Below are positions 1 to 8,730 of a DNA stretch of 11,045 bases, one piece after another. This stretch comes from Euperipatoides rowelli (lineage: Eukaryota > Onychophora > Udeonychophora > Euonychophora > Peripatopsidae), in the NCBI GenBank assembly GCA_003024985.2, contig PXIH01S0030117.1, one strand, 5' to 3'. The position numbers were made by a program, and so were the translations under genes. Position 1 is the stretch's first letter, and each line of letters begins with the position of its first letter. Below the pieces are notes generated by a model. The model saw only the letters and a program-made list of their open reading frames with translations. It was not told the DNA's origin and ran no database searches.

Positions 1-49
1 TAACTTAACTCAGTTAACTTTTTCAAGCAATGTAACTTAACTCAGTTAA
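1..49. repeat. Duplicated palindromic motif (TTAACT-C-AGTTAA)
   Basis: A 17-base motif, TAACTTAACTCAGTTAA, occurs at 1-17 and exactly again at 33-49, a 32-base period. Each copy contains a perfect inverted repeat, TTAACT and AGTTAA around a single C (5-17 and 37-49). A near copy, GTAACTCAGTTAAC, lies alone at 6811-6824. The window starts inside the first copy, so the array may continue to the left. It could be the edge of a minisatellite or of a transposon end; the sequence does not decide which. Confidence 0.7.
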
Positions 50-59
50 GGAATTTCAT

Positions 60-975
60 TAACTTACCCACCACTGGATATGGGCTACAAGGCTACCATG
101 AAATTCGAGCCCTGAAACATATTATTATAAGATTGTTCGATAATTTTTTTGTATTTTTAAAAAATACCTCTTTTGAGAAATTTAAGTTTAAATGTTAATT
201 TCGGAGATATCAAAAATAATTTTTTTCATGAAATGGTTATTTGCATATCCAAAAATTGCACTAGGTTAAGGGCTTTAAAATGAGACATGTTTCAGCTCTC
301 TATCTTAAATAGGAGAGGAGATACAGTATAAGCCGTCAAAGTTAGTGGTAAGTTACTGGTAACTCGTCGAAATTCCATTTTACCCCCAACTTGAGCGCCT
401 CTAAATTTGGAACCGGATGGTAGGCTATAGAAAGCTGAAACTTGGTATGAATTTTTTTTTTCACTTGGTTTATACTTGTATGCCAAATTTCATTGAAATT
501 AAAGAAGGTGAGGTTGTGAGGTGTGTTGATTTGATATGGAATGACCCAGACACATTTTATAAAAAATTTAATTCGTCGTAAAATTTACAACAGCGCGACC
601 GCTCATAGATTAATATACAGTATAAACAATTTTGTTTTAAAATGTTACCATACTTTTAAACACCTTTAAAGACTTGTACTAAGTGTATACTTAGACTATG
701 CAGTCAGTACACTAAACCTTTGACTCAGAATTCTCAATTTTTGTACTGTTTGACTCTGTCTTTGTTTTAAATATGGCTCCTGGCATACTTATTATGTGCA
801 AATTTAGTCGGTCATAAAACTTGTTAATTCGATACAAATTTACAAGATATAAAAAAAAATTAAAGTCAATAATTTAAATTTTTGAAAAAAAAAAAGTTTT
901 TTTAAAGTAGGCTATTTGAAAATTTATTGNCAGAAAAAGTCAATCTACTGTTACTTTTCAGTGGAGTCGCTTTAG
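60..975. other. AT-rich non-coding stretch, probable old repeat at 240-560
   Basis: No credible coding region is visible. Positions about 240-560 are less AT-rich than their surroundings and read like a decayed dispersed repeat. They include CAAATTTCATTGAAATT near 484, a word I associate with interspersed repeats in invertebrates (recollection only). A 64-residue minus-strand open frame at 292-486 has no recognisable motif and no splice context, so I do not call it a gene. Poly-A runs lie near 850-900. Base 930 is an unresolved N. Confidence 0.5.
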
Positions 976-1046
976 CACCGTAAGACTCATACGGTAATAA
1001 GATTTTTATTTTGAAGTCAGTCGATAAAATTGTACCGACTCTGATG

Positions 1047-1131
1047 TAAAGCTGGTTATAGTCTTAGTTACATAAAAGAGGGGAAAAGGGGATTAATTCT
1101 GTTGGGAGCTGAAATAAATAAATGATTAGTA
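1047..1131 (+). repeat. Left inverted-repeat arm of the foldback element
   Basis: This pairs with 1756-1841 in reverse complement. Its inner 41 bases (1091-1131) match perfectly, and the outer part (GCTGGTTATAG at 1051-1061 and the purine-rich stretch after it) matches with small gaps and substitutions. Confidence 0.85.
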
Positions 1132-1755
1132 CTTTAAGATATTATGTAAAATAAAAGAGAAGCTAAATTAGAGATATCGGAAATATTTTATTTCCTACTG
1201 GAATGATTGTTCTCGACTAATCAGTGTAAATAAATGGCTTTCAGCAACTTAACATTAATACCTTAACCAGGCTGGAGAAAGTGTCAGAAGTCATTATCAA
1301 AGTATCAACTCGGTGATGGTCCTTAACTTCCCTAACAGTCCTGGATTCTTGCTGGTTCTTCCCATTGACTTATCCTGCTAAGAAATCCTTAATAAAGCTA
1401 TTCTTTCTCCTGAAAGAAGTTAAGTAGAGACAAGTTATAAAAGTATAATTTATAAGGATTTCTTTTGGAATGATAACAGATTCTGCTTGAATTCTGGAAA
1501 ACTGTTAGAAGAATTATTATTTACTGTGGTCGCTAGATAGAATTTTGAATTAATATATAAAGATGATCAACAATTTGTGTTCATGAATAAAACTGTTCTT
1601 TTGAAATGTTTACTATTTGATTAGTTGATGTAGTTGCCTTTGATTAATTAGTTCATTGTATTGAGTGTTGCTGATTATGAGAATGTCCAAGGTGGGTGAT
1701 TTATTTCTGCTTGTAATTTAGCTATTTAAATATTATATTTATTTTCATAATTACA

Positions 1756-1841
1756 TACTAATCATTTATTTATTTCAGCTCCCAACAGAATTAATCACCT
1801 TTCCCCCTGTTCTAGTTATGTAAGGCTATAACCAGCTTTAT
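1756..1841 (-). repeat. Right inverted-repeat arm of the foldback element
   Basis: This is the reverse complement of 1047-1131, identical over 1756-1796 and diverged outward through CTATAACCAGC (about 1827-1837). The TTATTTATTTCAG in this arm resembles a splice acceptor, but it is part of the repeat and there is no coding sequence after it. Confidence 0.85.
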
Positions 1842-1896
1842 ATCGACTTCACTCAAAATTGAGTATAACTGCTTTTTTAATTACCGTACCGTAACT

Positions 1897-2109
1897 TTAT
1901 TCCAGTTTACATAAAGTAGCAACAATTTTGTGGGGTAGTGGGTATAGGATATACACAATTTTATCTAAGTGTGCAGGGAGCATTTCAGAATTTTGGTTGG
2001 TGGACACTGAGGAGGAGGAGGGCGGGATCGATTTTTGAGATGGTTCAATACTCTTACTTCTATCACTTGTCTGAAAAAGATATGCCTGCATAATTTCTTT
2101 ATAAAACAT
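1897..2109 (-). CDS. Weak 70-residue open frame, unknown
   Basis: An ATG at 2107-2109 opens a 70-codon frame ending at TAA 1897-1899. The stop lies inside AATAAA, a potential polyadenylation signal. The middle encodes a Ser/Pro-rich stretch (SIPPSSSSVS) and is visibly richer in G and C than the flanks. TATCTTTTTCAG inside the frame (about 2068-2079 on this strand) could be a 3' splice site, so the region could also be a terminal exon. I recognise no domain, there is no signal peptide or membrane segment, and the frame abuts the foldback element. Chance remains the simplest explanation. Confidence 0.15.
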   Translation of the reverse strand: MFYKEIMQAYLFQTSDRSKSIEPSQKSIPPSSSSVSTNQNSEMLPAHLDKIVYILYPLPHKIVATLCKLE

Positions 2110-2115
2110 GCTCAA

Positions 2116-2730
2116 AATCCTCGAATTTCCTAATCTTCAAATAAACCCTAAATCCTAATTCAAGCAAATAAATCAATAAATATAATCCAATCCAAATAAT
2201 AAAATCTGAAAATGTGACCTGATATTGTAAACACAAACGTTTAATATTATCAGAACACTAACGTCAATTTTATACAACTGTACAGGATTTGAGTGTCATG
2301 GTATGTAAAGATTGGGAAACGCTGGAGTGCTGGACTAGCATTTTATTTGGGTTTCCCTCCCACATTTTGTTTGTAGTCGACTATTTACCATAAAAAAAAA
2401 AAAAGTTTTGTACACAGATCTAACTACTGTATTGACAAAAATTTTAGAAAACTTATTGTGAGGAAAAAGCAAACAAGTGATGCTGAATGGCACCGGAGCT
2501 GCTTATCATTCCTTATAATAATAATAATAGCTCTGTGCATTTTATGTGAAACTTTACTATCTTAGTAAGGCATCTAGCATGCTTTACTACCTGAGGTGTG
2601 GTTATAAAAACATGTAGCCTAATATCCTACATGTAGACTTAGAAGTCTATAACATGTATAACAATATATAAACAATATTTTACCGTTATTTTCTTTATTA
2701 TTTAAATGTAATAGAAATGGAAGAGTGGTA
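2116..2730. other. AT-rich stretch with no supported feature
   Basis: Only low-complexity A and T tracts (poly-A at about 2391-2404, ATAATAATAATA near 2516) and scattered TAGCCTA words are seen. There is no open frame of note and no repeat structure that I can define. Confidence 0.5.
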
Positions 2731-3427
2731 TGTGAAATTGACCCCCCCCCCCCAAGTATCTATAAAACTGATTTTAAATATATCATTCCATTGTAGGCTA
2801 CTTTGTTATTAGACCTGCTTTATTGTGCCATCAAAATTAACATTTGTAGCCTACTAACTCAGATTTTCAGAAAATTTAATTTCATGGTAGATCCTCCCCC
2901 CCCCCACTTGTTCATATTTTATATTTTCTCTCCTCCATGTTCAATTGTACTTCGTTAGTACTTTATTGTACCATCAAAATTAACGTTTATACTCACTAGG
3001 ATTTCAGAAAATTTAATTTCAAATATAATGGGGAAGGGGGGCAACTTCACACTGTCCCCAATTTGTTCATATTTTATATTTTCTCTCCGCCAATGTATTG
3101 TACTTCATTAGTACTTTATTATACCTTCAAAATAACATTTGTACTCACTAGGATTGTGAGAAAATTTAATTTCAAATATGGGGGCCAACTTTTCACAGCC
3201 TCCCATTTCTTCATATTTTACATATTCTCTCCACCATTCGATTGTAATTCATTAGCATTTTTTTGTTTCAAAATAATTGTTTATAAGGTACTTTATCATA
3301 TTTTCAGTAAAATATGAGTAGCCTACTAGGTATTTTATGTCTGTCATTTTATTTTATTAATACCTTACTGCTCTATAAAAATTAAATGTTTTTACTATTT
3401 CAGTCTTACAGAAAACTTAAATTAGTT
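2731..3427 (+). repeat. Degenerate tandem array, about 145-155 bp units
   Basis: Four to five diverged units follow one another. Each carries ACTTTATTGTACCATCAAAA, then ATTTCAGAAAATTTAATTTCA, then a C- or G-rich junction, then TTGTTCATATTTTATATTTT. The TTGTTCAT landmark falls at 2908 and 3063, and as TTCTTCAT at 3207, giving spacings of 155 and 144. The first unit (from about 2731) starts with a 12-C tract (2742-2753), and the next junction has 10 C (2896-2905). A last, poorly preserved unit runs through about 3361-3427. The 84-residue open frame across 3063-3317 is created by the repeat and is not a gene. A diverged reverse-strand copy of the first unit lies at 7794-7906. Confidence 0.8.
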
Positions 3428-4245
3428 TGAGAGGTGATATTACAAAAGCATTTCTATTATTTATTCGCATTTGCAATTAATTTTATTCATTTATTTTGAT
3501 GAAAATGTATTTTAAATGTTACATTATTATTCAATACATTCTTCAAGTCAGTTGGAATTCATAATTTTCATCATCATTGGGTGTGTTCTCCGAGATTGCA
3601 GTTCAAACTCATGGACCACCCAAATTTTATGTTTCTTGATCTCGTATTTTTAATACTGAGTAGCCTATACCCTGATTTTAAATCTCAATCATTAAGGTCA
3701 TTCAGGCAATCTCTCGTTAATCTTTAAAACAAATTTTAGATTTTAAAAATGTTCACCCTTTCTATTAACACAGATATACTGTAGCATGGCTCTTTTATGA
3801 ATGGAGAATTAACATTTAATCTAATGACGAACAGTTATTGGGGTGCCCCTATCTTAACACTACAGACAATCACAGAGCGTGAAACATACAACAGGGGATG
3901 AAGAATAGTGGAAAGGAGGTGTCCTACTAATCAAGAGAGAAGCAACAATTCATAGATAAGGTGTTAATGGAAACTACACTAATTAAAGTGGAGATACCCA
4001 ACTAAGAGTGTCAATGGTATAACGGTTTAAAACCAAGATTTCTCCCTGCTGATCAGAGCAAACCAGTGGACATATCCAGTACTGTCAACAAGGACACATG
4101 TCAATAAATGTAAGATGTTGGGAAAGTTAAAATAAGTTTGTGGCAAAGAATCAAACATAAAATACATTTACAGGATTTCCCTTGAATTGAGTTTGTTGTT
4201 TGCTTATTTTAAGGATTGAAAACATGTTTGCACTTGAAGTAGGCT
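3428..4245. other. Non-coding stretch with a less AT-rich island at 3840-4085
   Basis: Positions 3428-3840 are ordinary AT-rich sequence. Positions 3840-4085 are noticeably richer in G and C, but neither strand keeps an open frame or a motif that I recognise. They lie just beyond the C-terminal end of the minus-strand transposase remnant and may be the 3' part of that element, or an unrelated repeat. Confidence 0.4.
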
Positions 4246-4293
4246 AGAATTGTTTATTTCATTGCCTTCAGAATTGTTTATTTCATTGCCTTC
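4246..4293. repeat. Perfect 24-bp tandem duplication
   Basis: AGAATTGTTTATTTCATTGC plus CTTC occurs at 4246-4269 and is repeated exactly at 4270-4293. The exact identity suggests a recent slippage duplication. It falls at the C-terminal edge of the decayed transposase frame. Confidence 0.9.
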
Positions 4294-5855
4294 TTGGAAG
4301 TACAAATTTATTTAATATTCTACTTTTAATTTGTAATCTCAGCTAATTCCTACTAACTTCAGCTGGTGCCTTTATTTCATTCAAGTAGCCATCATAATTG
4401 CAAAGACCAGCAATGAAAATGTGCCTTATTATTTGTTCAGTTAGAATTAAGTTTTTTTCCTTGAAAAAGTGAAACACACCTAACAAATAAATATTTTACT
4501 TCGGCCTGGACTCTTTTTAAACATTCCCATCTGCAAACAAGTTTAATGATTGTGTGCCACATCAACCCGCATATAGCATTGTGGTTTTTAAATTTCTTTT
4601 CTCATTTGTATATATTGAAGCTGATATTATAATGTAAGTTTTGAGATCCACAGTATTACATAGACAATATAAAATGCCTTATATCAGTGCTAATGAAAAT
4701 AACAAATTACTTGCTTAGTCACTGATCTGCCATCAAGCAATCATTGGAATAACCAGTATAGCCTACTATAGAATTGGTATCTTACCGTTATAACATTTGA
4801 ACAACTGGTATTTGGTTTTCCCATCATTCAAAACTCAATCATAAAGAAAAATATGTCCCGATTTGAAATTGTTTGGGTGATTTAGTGGCATTACTACGGT
4901 ATCAGTAATATCAATAGCCCAAATGCCATTGGATTTATCACAGTAATCTTTAAATATTTTTTGTGGTTTCGTCCAATAGTGTACAAAAAGTTTGTCCATG
5001 TCAATGTCATGGATAGATCCAAATATGGGTGTCTATGTCTTTAAGTAGGCCTAATTCAAGTGATAACAATGGAATCTTTCCTTTGATATTAAAAATGGAT
5101 CTTTCTTTCCTTGTTTGGCTTTTCACAAAACATTAGTTTGGTGATGCATCACATCACCAAATTCTATCAAGTCATTTGCTCGATCCCTCTGTAATTTGTT
5201 TCCTTTTGCCAACATCAATGCAACTTTATTTCTTTCCTCTAGTTAGATGACATTTTTGTTTTACAAAATATTTAGAATATCACTATTAGTGTCATATCCT
5301 CATTTGGTCAGTCACGATATGCATCAAACTTAGCACCACACTCATGTACCATGAATTTTCAAGCAGTAGCCTAAGTCCTAAGCTAAATAATTTTGCTCTT
5401 TTAAATATCCATATGAACTGAGACTTTTTTGTTGTCCACATTAAATCATGTAATGTGTATGTCCAAGAGTCTCCTTTTGGTTGAATTATATTAGTAGGCT
5501 ACTTTACAGTATATGAATTCATGTCCTTCTACTTATCAAAGTGTATGAATATATTAAAATCATGAGAGTTGTGTGTAGGCTACTTGTGTTATAAGGAGAT
5601 GGAAAATCAGGGTCTGAAGAAGTATTATTTGAAGATAATTCAATGTCATCCTATTTGTTTTACCTCTAATTTGTCTTGTATTCCATGATGATAAAACCAA
5701 ACATATAATGTGACATCTCATATTTCAGCATTTTGCTCAAGTCTTCCCAAATTTGATTGATTCTTTTCTTAATGCTTCCAAGATATTTCCAGACTACCAT
5801 CACTTTGACCTATTTCTTCGACTAATGTGAGTGAAATTTTTATTGTTTTTGGCAT
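4283..5855 (-). pseudogene. Decayed DDE-type transposase-like gene
   Basis: Read on the minus strand, successive frames carry protein-like sequence between stops and small indels. 5352-5311 gives VHECGAKFDAYRD. 5242-4806 gives LEERNKVALMLAKGNKLQR, then SIHDIDMDKLFVHYWTKPQ, AIDITD (Asp codon 4910-4912) and GHIFLYD. 4799-4765 gives QML then DTNSI. 4761-4552 gives LYWL, KQVICY and YMRVDVAH. 4550-4445 gives IIKLVCRWECLKR. 4438-4283 gives EQIIRHIFIAGLCNYDGY. The order (HYW...Q, I-D-x-T, GHIFLY, QML, YWL..W, V-x-C-D, R-V-D-V-A-H-x-I-K) matches, from memory, transposon-derived proteins common in invertebrate genomes; MULE-like is a tentative label. The expected second Asp is Tyr (4699-4701), and a Trp position is TGA (4741-4743). 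Further stops include 5123-5125, 5051-5053 and 4835-4837. The part above 5352 is weaker: DDIELSSNNTSSDPDF reads from 5650, and an ATG at 5853-5855 follows TTTTTTTAG. This is a dead copy; no terminal repeats were located. Confidence 0.75.
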
Positions 5856-6341
5856 CTAAAAAAACAAAAATAAGATCTTTAACTATATGTAACCTATTCA
5901 TGACTAACATGGAAGTTAAAGTAAATATGAGTTATTTTCTTCAAATTCACAGAAAATTTATGTAAGATTTTAAATAGAAATAAGTTCCACTGATATGAAT
6001 CCTCTATAAGTGATCATAAATATTTTGATAGTTAAATGTTGTAATAATTAGCCTATTTAATACAACAATCAACTGTCAACATACTTCATATGTACAGTAT
6101 GATCACTTAGAGTGGATTCACTTTAATATCAATTGAAAAAGTTTTATCAAGTGAAAACTCATCAAAATATTTACTACGGTAGTATAAATGTTCTTACATA
6201 AATTTACAGTATATGCATCAGATTATACTGTATATAGCCTATACAGTTTTTATTCAATTATGTAGAAAGTTTGTTGGTATGTTTGTCTGTATGCAGTTCA
6301 TATCTACAGTATAGGTATGTTTGTTATCACATTTGACATTT
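5856..6341. other. AT-rich stretch with no supported feature
   Basis: I see no coding or repeat structure here apart from frequent TACAGTA/TACTGTA and TAGCCTA words (for example near 6208, 6226 and 6234). It could include the 5' flank of the transposase remnant, but no terminal repeat is visible. Confidence 0.45.
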
Positions 6342-6606
6342 AGCATACTTCATGGCATAAACTTTAAATTTGGCATGTGGGTAGGTTCATAGTGCAGACA
6401 ATGCAAATAGACTTTTGAAAAAAAAAAAATTTAATAACCCGGAAGTGTTTAGCATACTTACTTACCAACATGACACAAACTTTAAATGTGACATGTGGGT
6501 AAGCATAGTGTAGACTGTAGACAATAAAAATATACTTTTGGATTTTTTTTTTTTTTTTGCAGTGGGGGTGGAGTAAATAACCCGGTTCCAAGTGTTTAGC
6601 ATACTT
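6342..6606. repeat. Diverged tandem duplication with A/T tract
   Basis: AGCATACTT marks the start of unit 1 (6342), unit 2 (6451) and the stub of a third (6598). Each unit contains ACTTTAAAT, then CATGTGGGTA, then AGTGNAGAC, ACTTTTG, a homopolymer (A at about 6418-6429 in unit 1, T at 6543-6558 in unit 2), TAATAACCCGG or AAATAACCCGG, and AAGTGTTT. Unit 1 is 109 bases and unit 2 is 147. The 107-codon minus-strand frame over 6364-6687 translates the same duplication twice (KYAKH occurs twice) and is not a gene. Confidence 0.8.
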
Positions 6607-6607
6607 C

Positions 6608-6950
6608 CAGAGCCTGATTGCTAAAGAAAGAAGTGGGGGTACTAAAAGAGGCGAGTCTGTATTTGTGAGGGGAGAATCAACCCCCATAATCTTTATAGTT
6701 TTAAGGGTTGGTTTATGACTACGAGGTAAATTAAGTGAAAATTTTCAAAATATGGCTTTTATCACACGAGGACTTATTTTAGTAAACCAAATACAGTCCT
6801 ATTACTGTAAGTAACTCAGTTAACTAGGGTAAAAGTTGGATACTATGCATATATACGTACTGTGCATACTCTCTACGAGTGTACACATGTAGGCCTGCCG
6901 TATATAAAATGTATAGGCCTACTGTAAATATTCAATAGTGAAGGCTATAC
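6608..6950. other. Stretch with no supported gene
   Basis: Apart from the GTAACTCAGTTAAC palindrome at 6811-6824 and TAGGCCTA at about 6914, I see nothing that can be annotated. Confidence 0.45.
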
Positions 6951-6954
6951 ACTA

Positions 6955-7026
6955 CTGTATGAATTTATTGTATAATGTATCCTTATAATGTATAATATAT
7001 TGTATAATTTATTGTATAATGTATAT
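6955..7026. repeat. AT-rich degenerate short tandem repeat (TTGTATAAT-like)
   Basis: TTATTGTATAATGTAT and close variants recur several times in direct orientation between 6964 and 7026. The spacing is irregular, as in an old, imperfect microsatellite. Confidence 0.6.
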
Positions 7027-7144
7027 ACAGAACAGTTAATGTATGATGTTACTATCCATTATTTATTGAAAAATGATTTTGGTCTTTTTGTCAGCATAAA
7101 TTAAGTAAATATAAATACTTTCACTGTTTATTATACAGTATACT

Positions 7145-7793
7145 GTAAAGCAGGGATTAGACTAGAGCTCGCATTTTCGCCAAATGCCACTTAGCCCTTG
7201 AAAAAAGCTAACATCCTAACATCCTATACATTGCATTAGCCAAATTGAGAAATGATATAACTATGATAATACCTAATATAACCAATAAATTTTATTGATT
7301 TATTATAGTAAAAATCTTTTTAAAGTAAATAACTTTAGATTTTGATTAATGGATCATTATCTCACTTGAGAGTAGCCTACACTCACTACAGTACAGTACT
7401 TGTGAACACTAGTATGAGTTCACCAATGTTATACACTATGATGCGGAATAATCTTGGATTCCAATTTAAAAAATGAATTTCATATATTTTGAGAAAGCTT
7501 TGTACTAGCCTATAAGCCTAGTATTCACTGTACAAACAATTTTTGGAGAAGGATTTAAGGTCTTGGGAGGGGGGGGGGGCACAGCAAGTTATTGTTCAGG
7601 GAAATCAGATTTAAGATCCAGTCCCAGCCTAGTTTAATTTTAATAAACCAGGATTCCCACAAAATTTTTATAGGCACACATACTGTATATACCAAAAATT
7701 TGGCTACTTGTTTTAATATTTGGCTAATAGATTTTTAATGAAATTCGCCAAAACTGCTATTAAAAAAAAATTCCACTCTAAACCCTGGTAAAG
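7145..7793. mobile_element. hAT-like non-autonomous DNA transposon with 6-bp duplication
   Basis: The element is 7151-7787. The left end is CAGGGATTAGACTAGAG, and the right end read inward from 7787 is CAGGGTTTAGAGTGGAA, 13 of 17 identical. It is flanked immediately by GTAAAG on both sides (7145-7150 and 7788-7793), a perfect target-site duplication. The 637-base body has no open frame. Both sub-terminal regions carry CGCCAAA / TTTGGCG and several TTGGCTA / TAGCCAA words, which could be transposase-binding repeats. CAGGG ends are typical of hAT elements, which normally make 8-bp duplications. The 6-bp length is therefore unusual, or two outer bases have diverged. A 12-base G-rich tract lies at about 7568-7579. 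Confidence 0.7.
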
Positions 7794-7906
7794 TATATAA
7801 AGTGAGTACAAATGTTTATTTTGGTGGTACAATAAAGATCTAACGAAGTACAGTCGAATGATATACCGTATTAAAAATGTTTTATAGATACTTGGAGGGT
7901 CAACTT
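7794..7906 (-). repeat. Antisense diverged copy of the 2731-3427 repeat unit
   Basis: The reverse complement of this segment contains TTGACCCTCCAAGTATCTAT, TATATCATTC, TGTACTTCGTTAG and CTTTATTGTACCACCAAAAT in the same order as the first units of the array at 2731-2860 and 2940-2995. It directly abuts the right target-site copy of the hAT-like element, so it shows that the array unit belongs to a dispersed family. Confidence 0.75.
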
Positions 7907-7969
7907 CTCATATATACATCTGGAAGAGCACTCTTAGCGAAAATCTAGCTTTACCTTTTAAAAATAATA

Positions 7970-8050
7970 GGGTGACCTGATGTCCTTTTTTTTGCCGGAC
8001 ATGTCCTACTTTTCACTAGGCTAGTAAAAAAACGTCGGTCGTTTTTTTAT
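7970..8050. repeat. Possible transposon-end fragment (GGGTGACC...GTCC...GGACATGTCC)
   Basis: GGGTGACCTGATGTCC followed by a T tract, GCCGGACATGTCC and a T-rich run resembles, from memory, the end of dispersed DNA elements in many animals. It contains inverted GTCC/GGAC words. No matching opposite terminus is present in this window, so it would be a solitary fragment. Confidence 0.35.
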
Positions 8051-8640
8051 TAAAATGTAAAAATGTCTGTTTTAGAAAATCCCTCCCTCCAATTTGTTTA
8101 AAAATCGTTAAATAAATAAATAAAAACAATGTTGAATAAATAAAAAATTGTTACGGTACAAAAAAAAAAAAGATTATAATTCTTGGTGGGTGGGCAACTT
8201 TGCTGTAAGATGTGAAATTTATTTTATAAATTTAATTAGCAATTCAGTTTTTATTTCTTTTTTATTTTTCCTCATTCTTCATTTCTCACAATACAAAGTC
8301 TGTTCAACTGTTACAAGTTTTGCCTACTAGTTGAAAAAAAAATAAAGATTGCACTGCACCTGCGCCAATTTTATGAGTGAGTATAATTTTGTTTAAAACA
8401 TGATTTATACCTTTGATATTAAGATAATTTTGTGATATTAGTCTTTACAAATACTATTTTTAATGGATTTGAAAAGTTTTAGTTGAAAGAAAATATGAAA
8501 CTGCCTCATTTAGTATTAGTTACTCAATATAGCAGTTAAATTTTTTTTGATTATTTGTAATCGAAAAGTATTTTGGAATAATGGAATGAAACTTCAATTA
8601 CATTTCTTCTAATAATTAGGCTATGTTAAAAAAGTTTTAA
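8051..8640. other. AT-rich stretch with no supported feature
   Basis: Simple A-rich repeats (AAATAAATAAATAAA near 8110, poly-A at 8160-8171) and an unconvincing 60-codon plus-strand frame at 8148-8330 without any motif. I do not regard that frame as a gene. Confidence 0.45.
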
Positions 8641-8730
8641 AATTGGGAACTTTATATAGCTTTTACAGATTATTACTCTTGTGATGAAATAAATTTAATT
8701 TCTAAGGGATTATCTGTTTGCACTGAGGTA

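Larger units (their letters stand above)
976..1895. mobile_element. Foldback / MITE-like element with long inverted arms
   Basis: The two ends are reverse complements of each other. The best part is a perfect 41-base pair, 1091-1131 against 1756-1796. Similarity continues outward, with gaps, to TACGGTAAT at 990-998 and its complement ATTACCGTA at 1880-1888. It also continues weakly inward, for example AGCTAAATTA near 1162 and TAATTTAGCT near 1715. The arms are therefore about 135-190 bases, around roughly 600 bases of interior with no open frame. This architecture fits a non-autonomous DNA transposon. I could not fix the exact termini or a target-site duplication, so the superfamily is unassigned and the boundaries are approximate. 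A transcript across it could fold into a long hairpin. Confidence 0.75.

Noticed and set aside
292-486. 64-codon minus-strand frame as a gene
   Set aside because: No motif and no supporting start or splice context; it lies in a probable dispersed repeat.
1765-1800. Splice acceptor TTATTTATTTCAG before a short exon
   Set aside because: It is part of the inverted-repeat arm, has a mirror copy at 1091-1131, and no open frame follows.
2742-2905. C tracts as quadruplex or i-motif sites
   Set aside because: They are single homopolymer runs at repeat junctions, not four spaced runs; slippage explains them.
3063-3317. 84-codon plus-strand frame as a membrane peptide
   Set aside because: Its internal repetition follows the tandem array, and the hydrophobicity comes from T-rich DNA.
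3600-3615. GTTCAAACTC as a B box of a tRNA or SINE
   Set aside because: No A box at the right distance and no cloverleaf can be folded around it.
6364-6687. 107-codon minus-strand frame, the longest open frame
   Set aside because: It translates the tandem duplication, including its poly-T tract as poly-Lys and its poly-A tract as Phe; no domain.
8148-8330. 60-codon plus-strand frame with hydrophobic end
   Set aside because: AT-rich chance frame starting at a poly-A run, with no motif.
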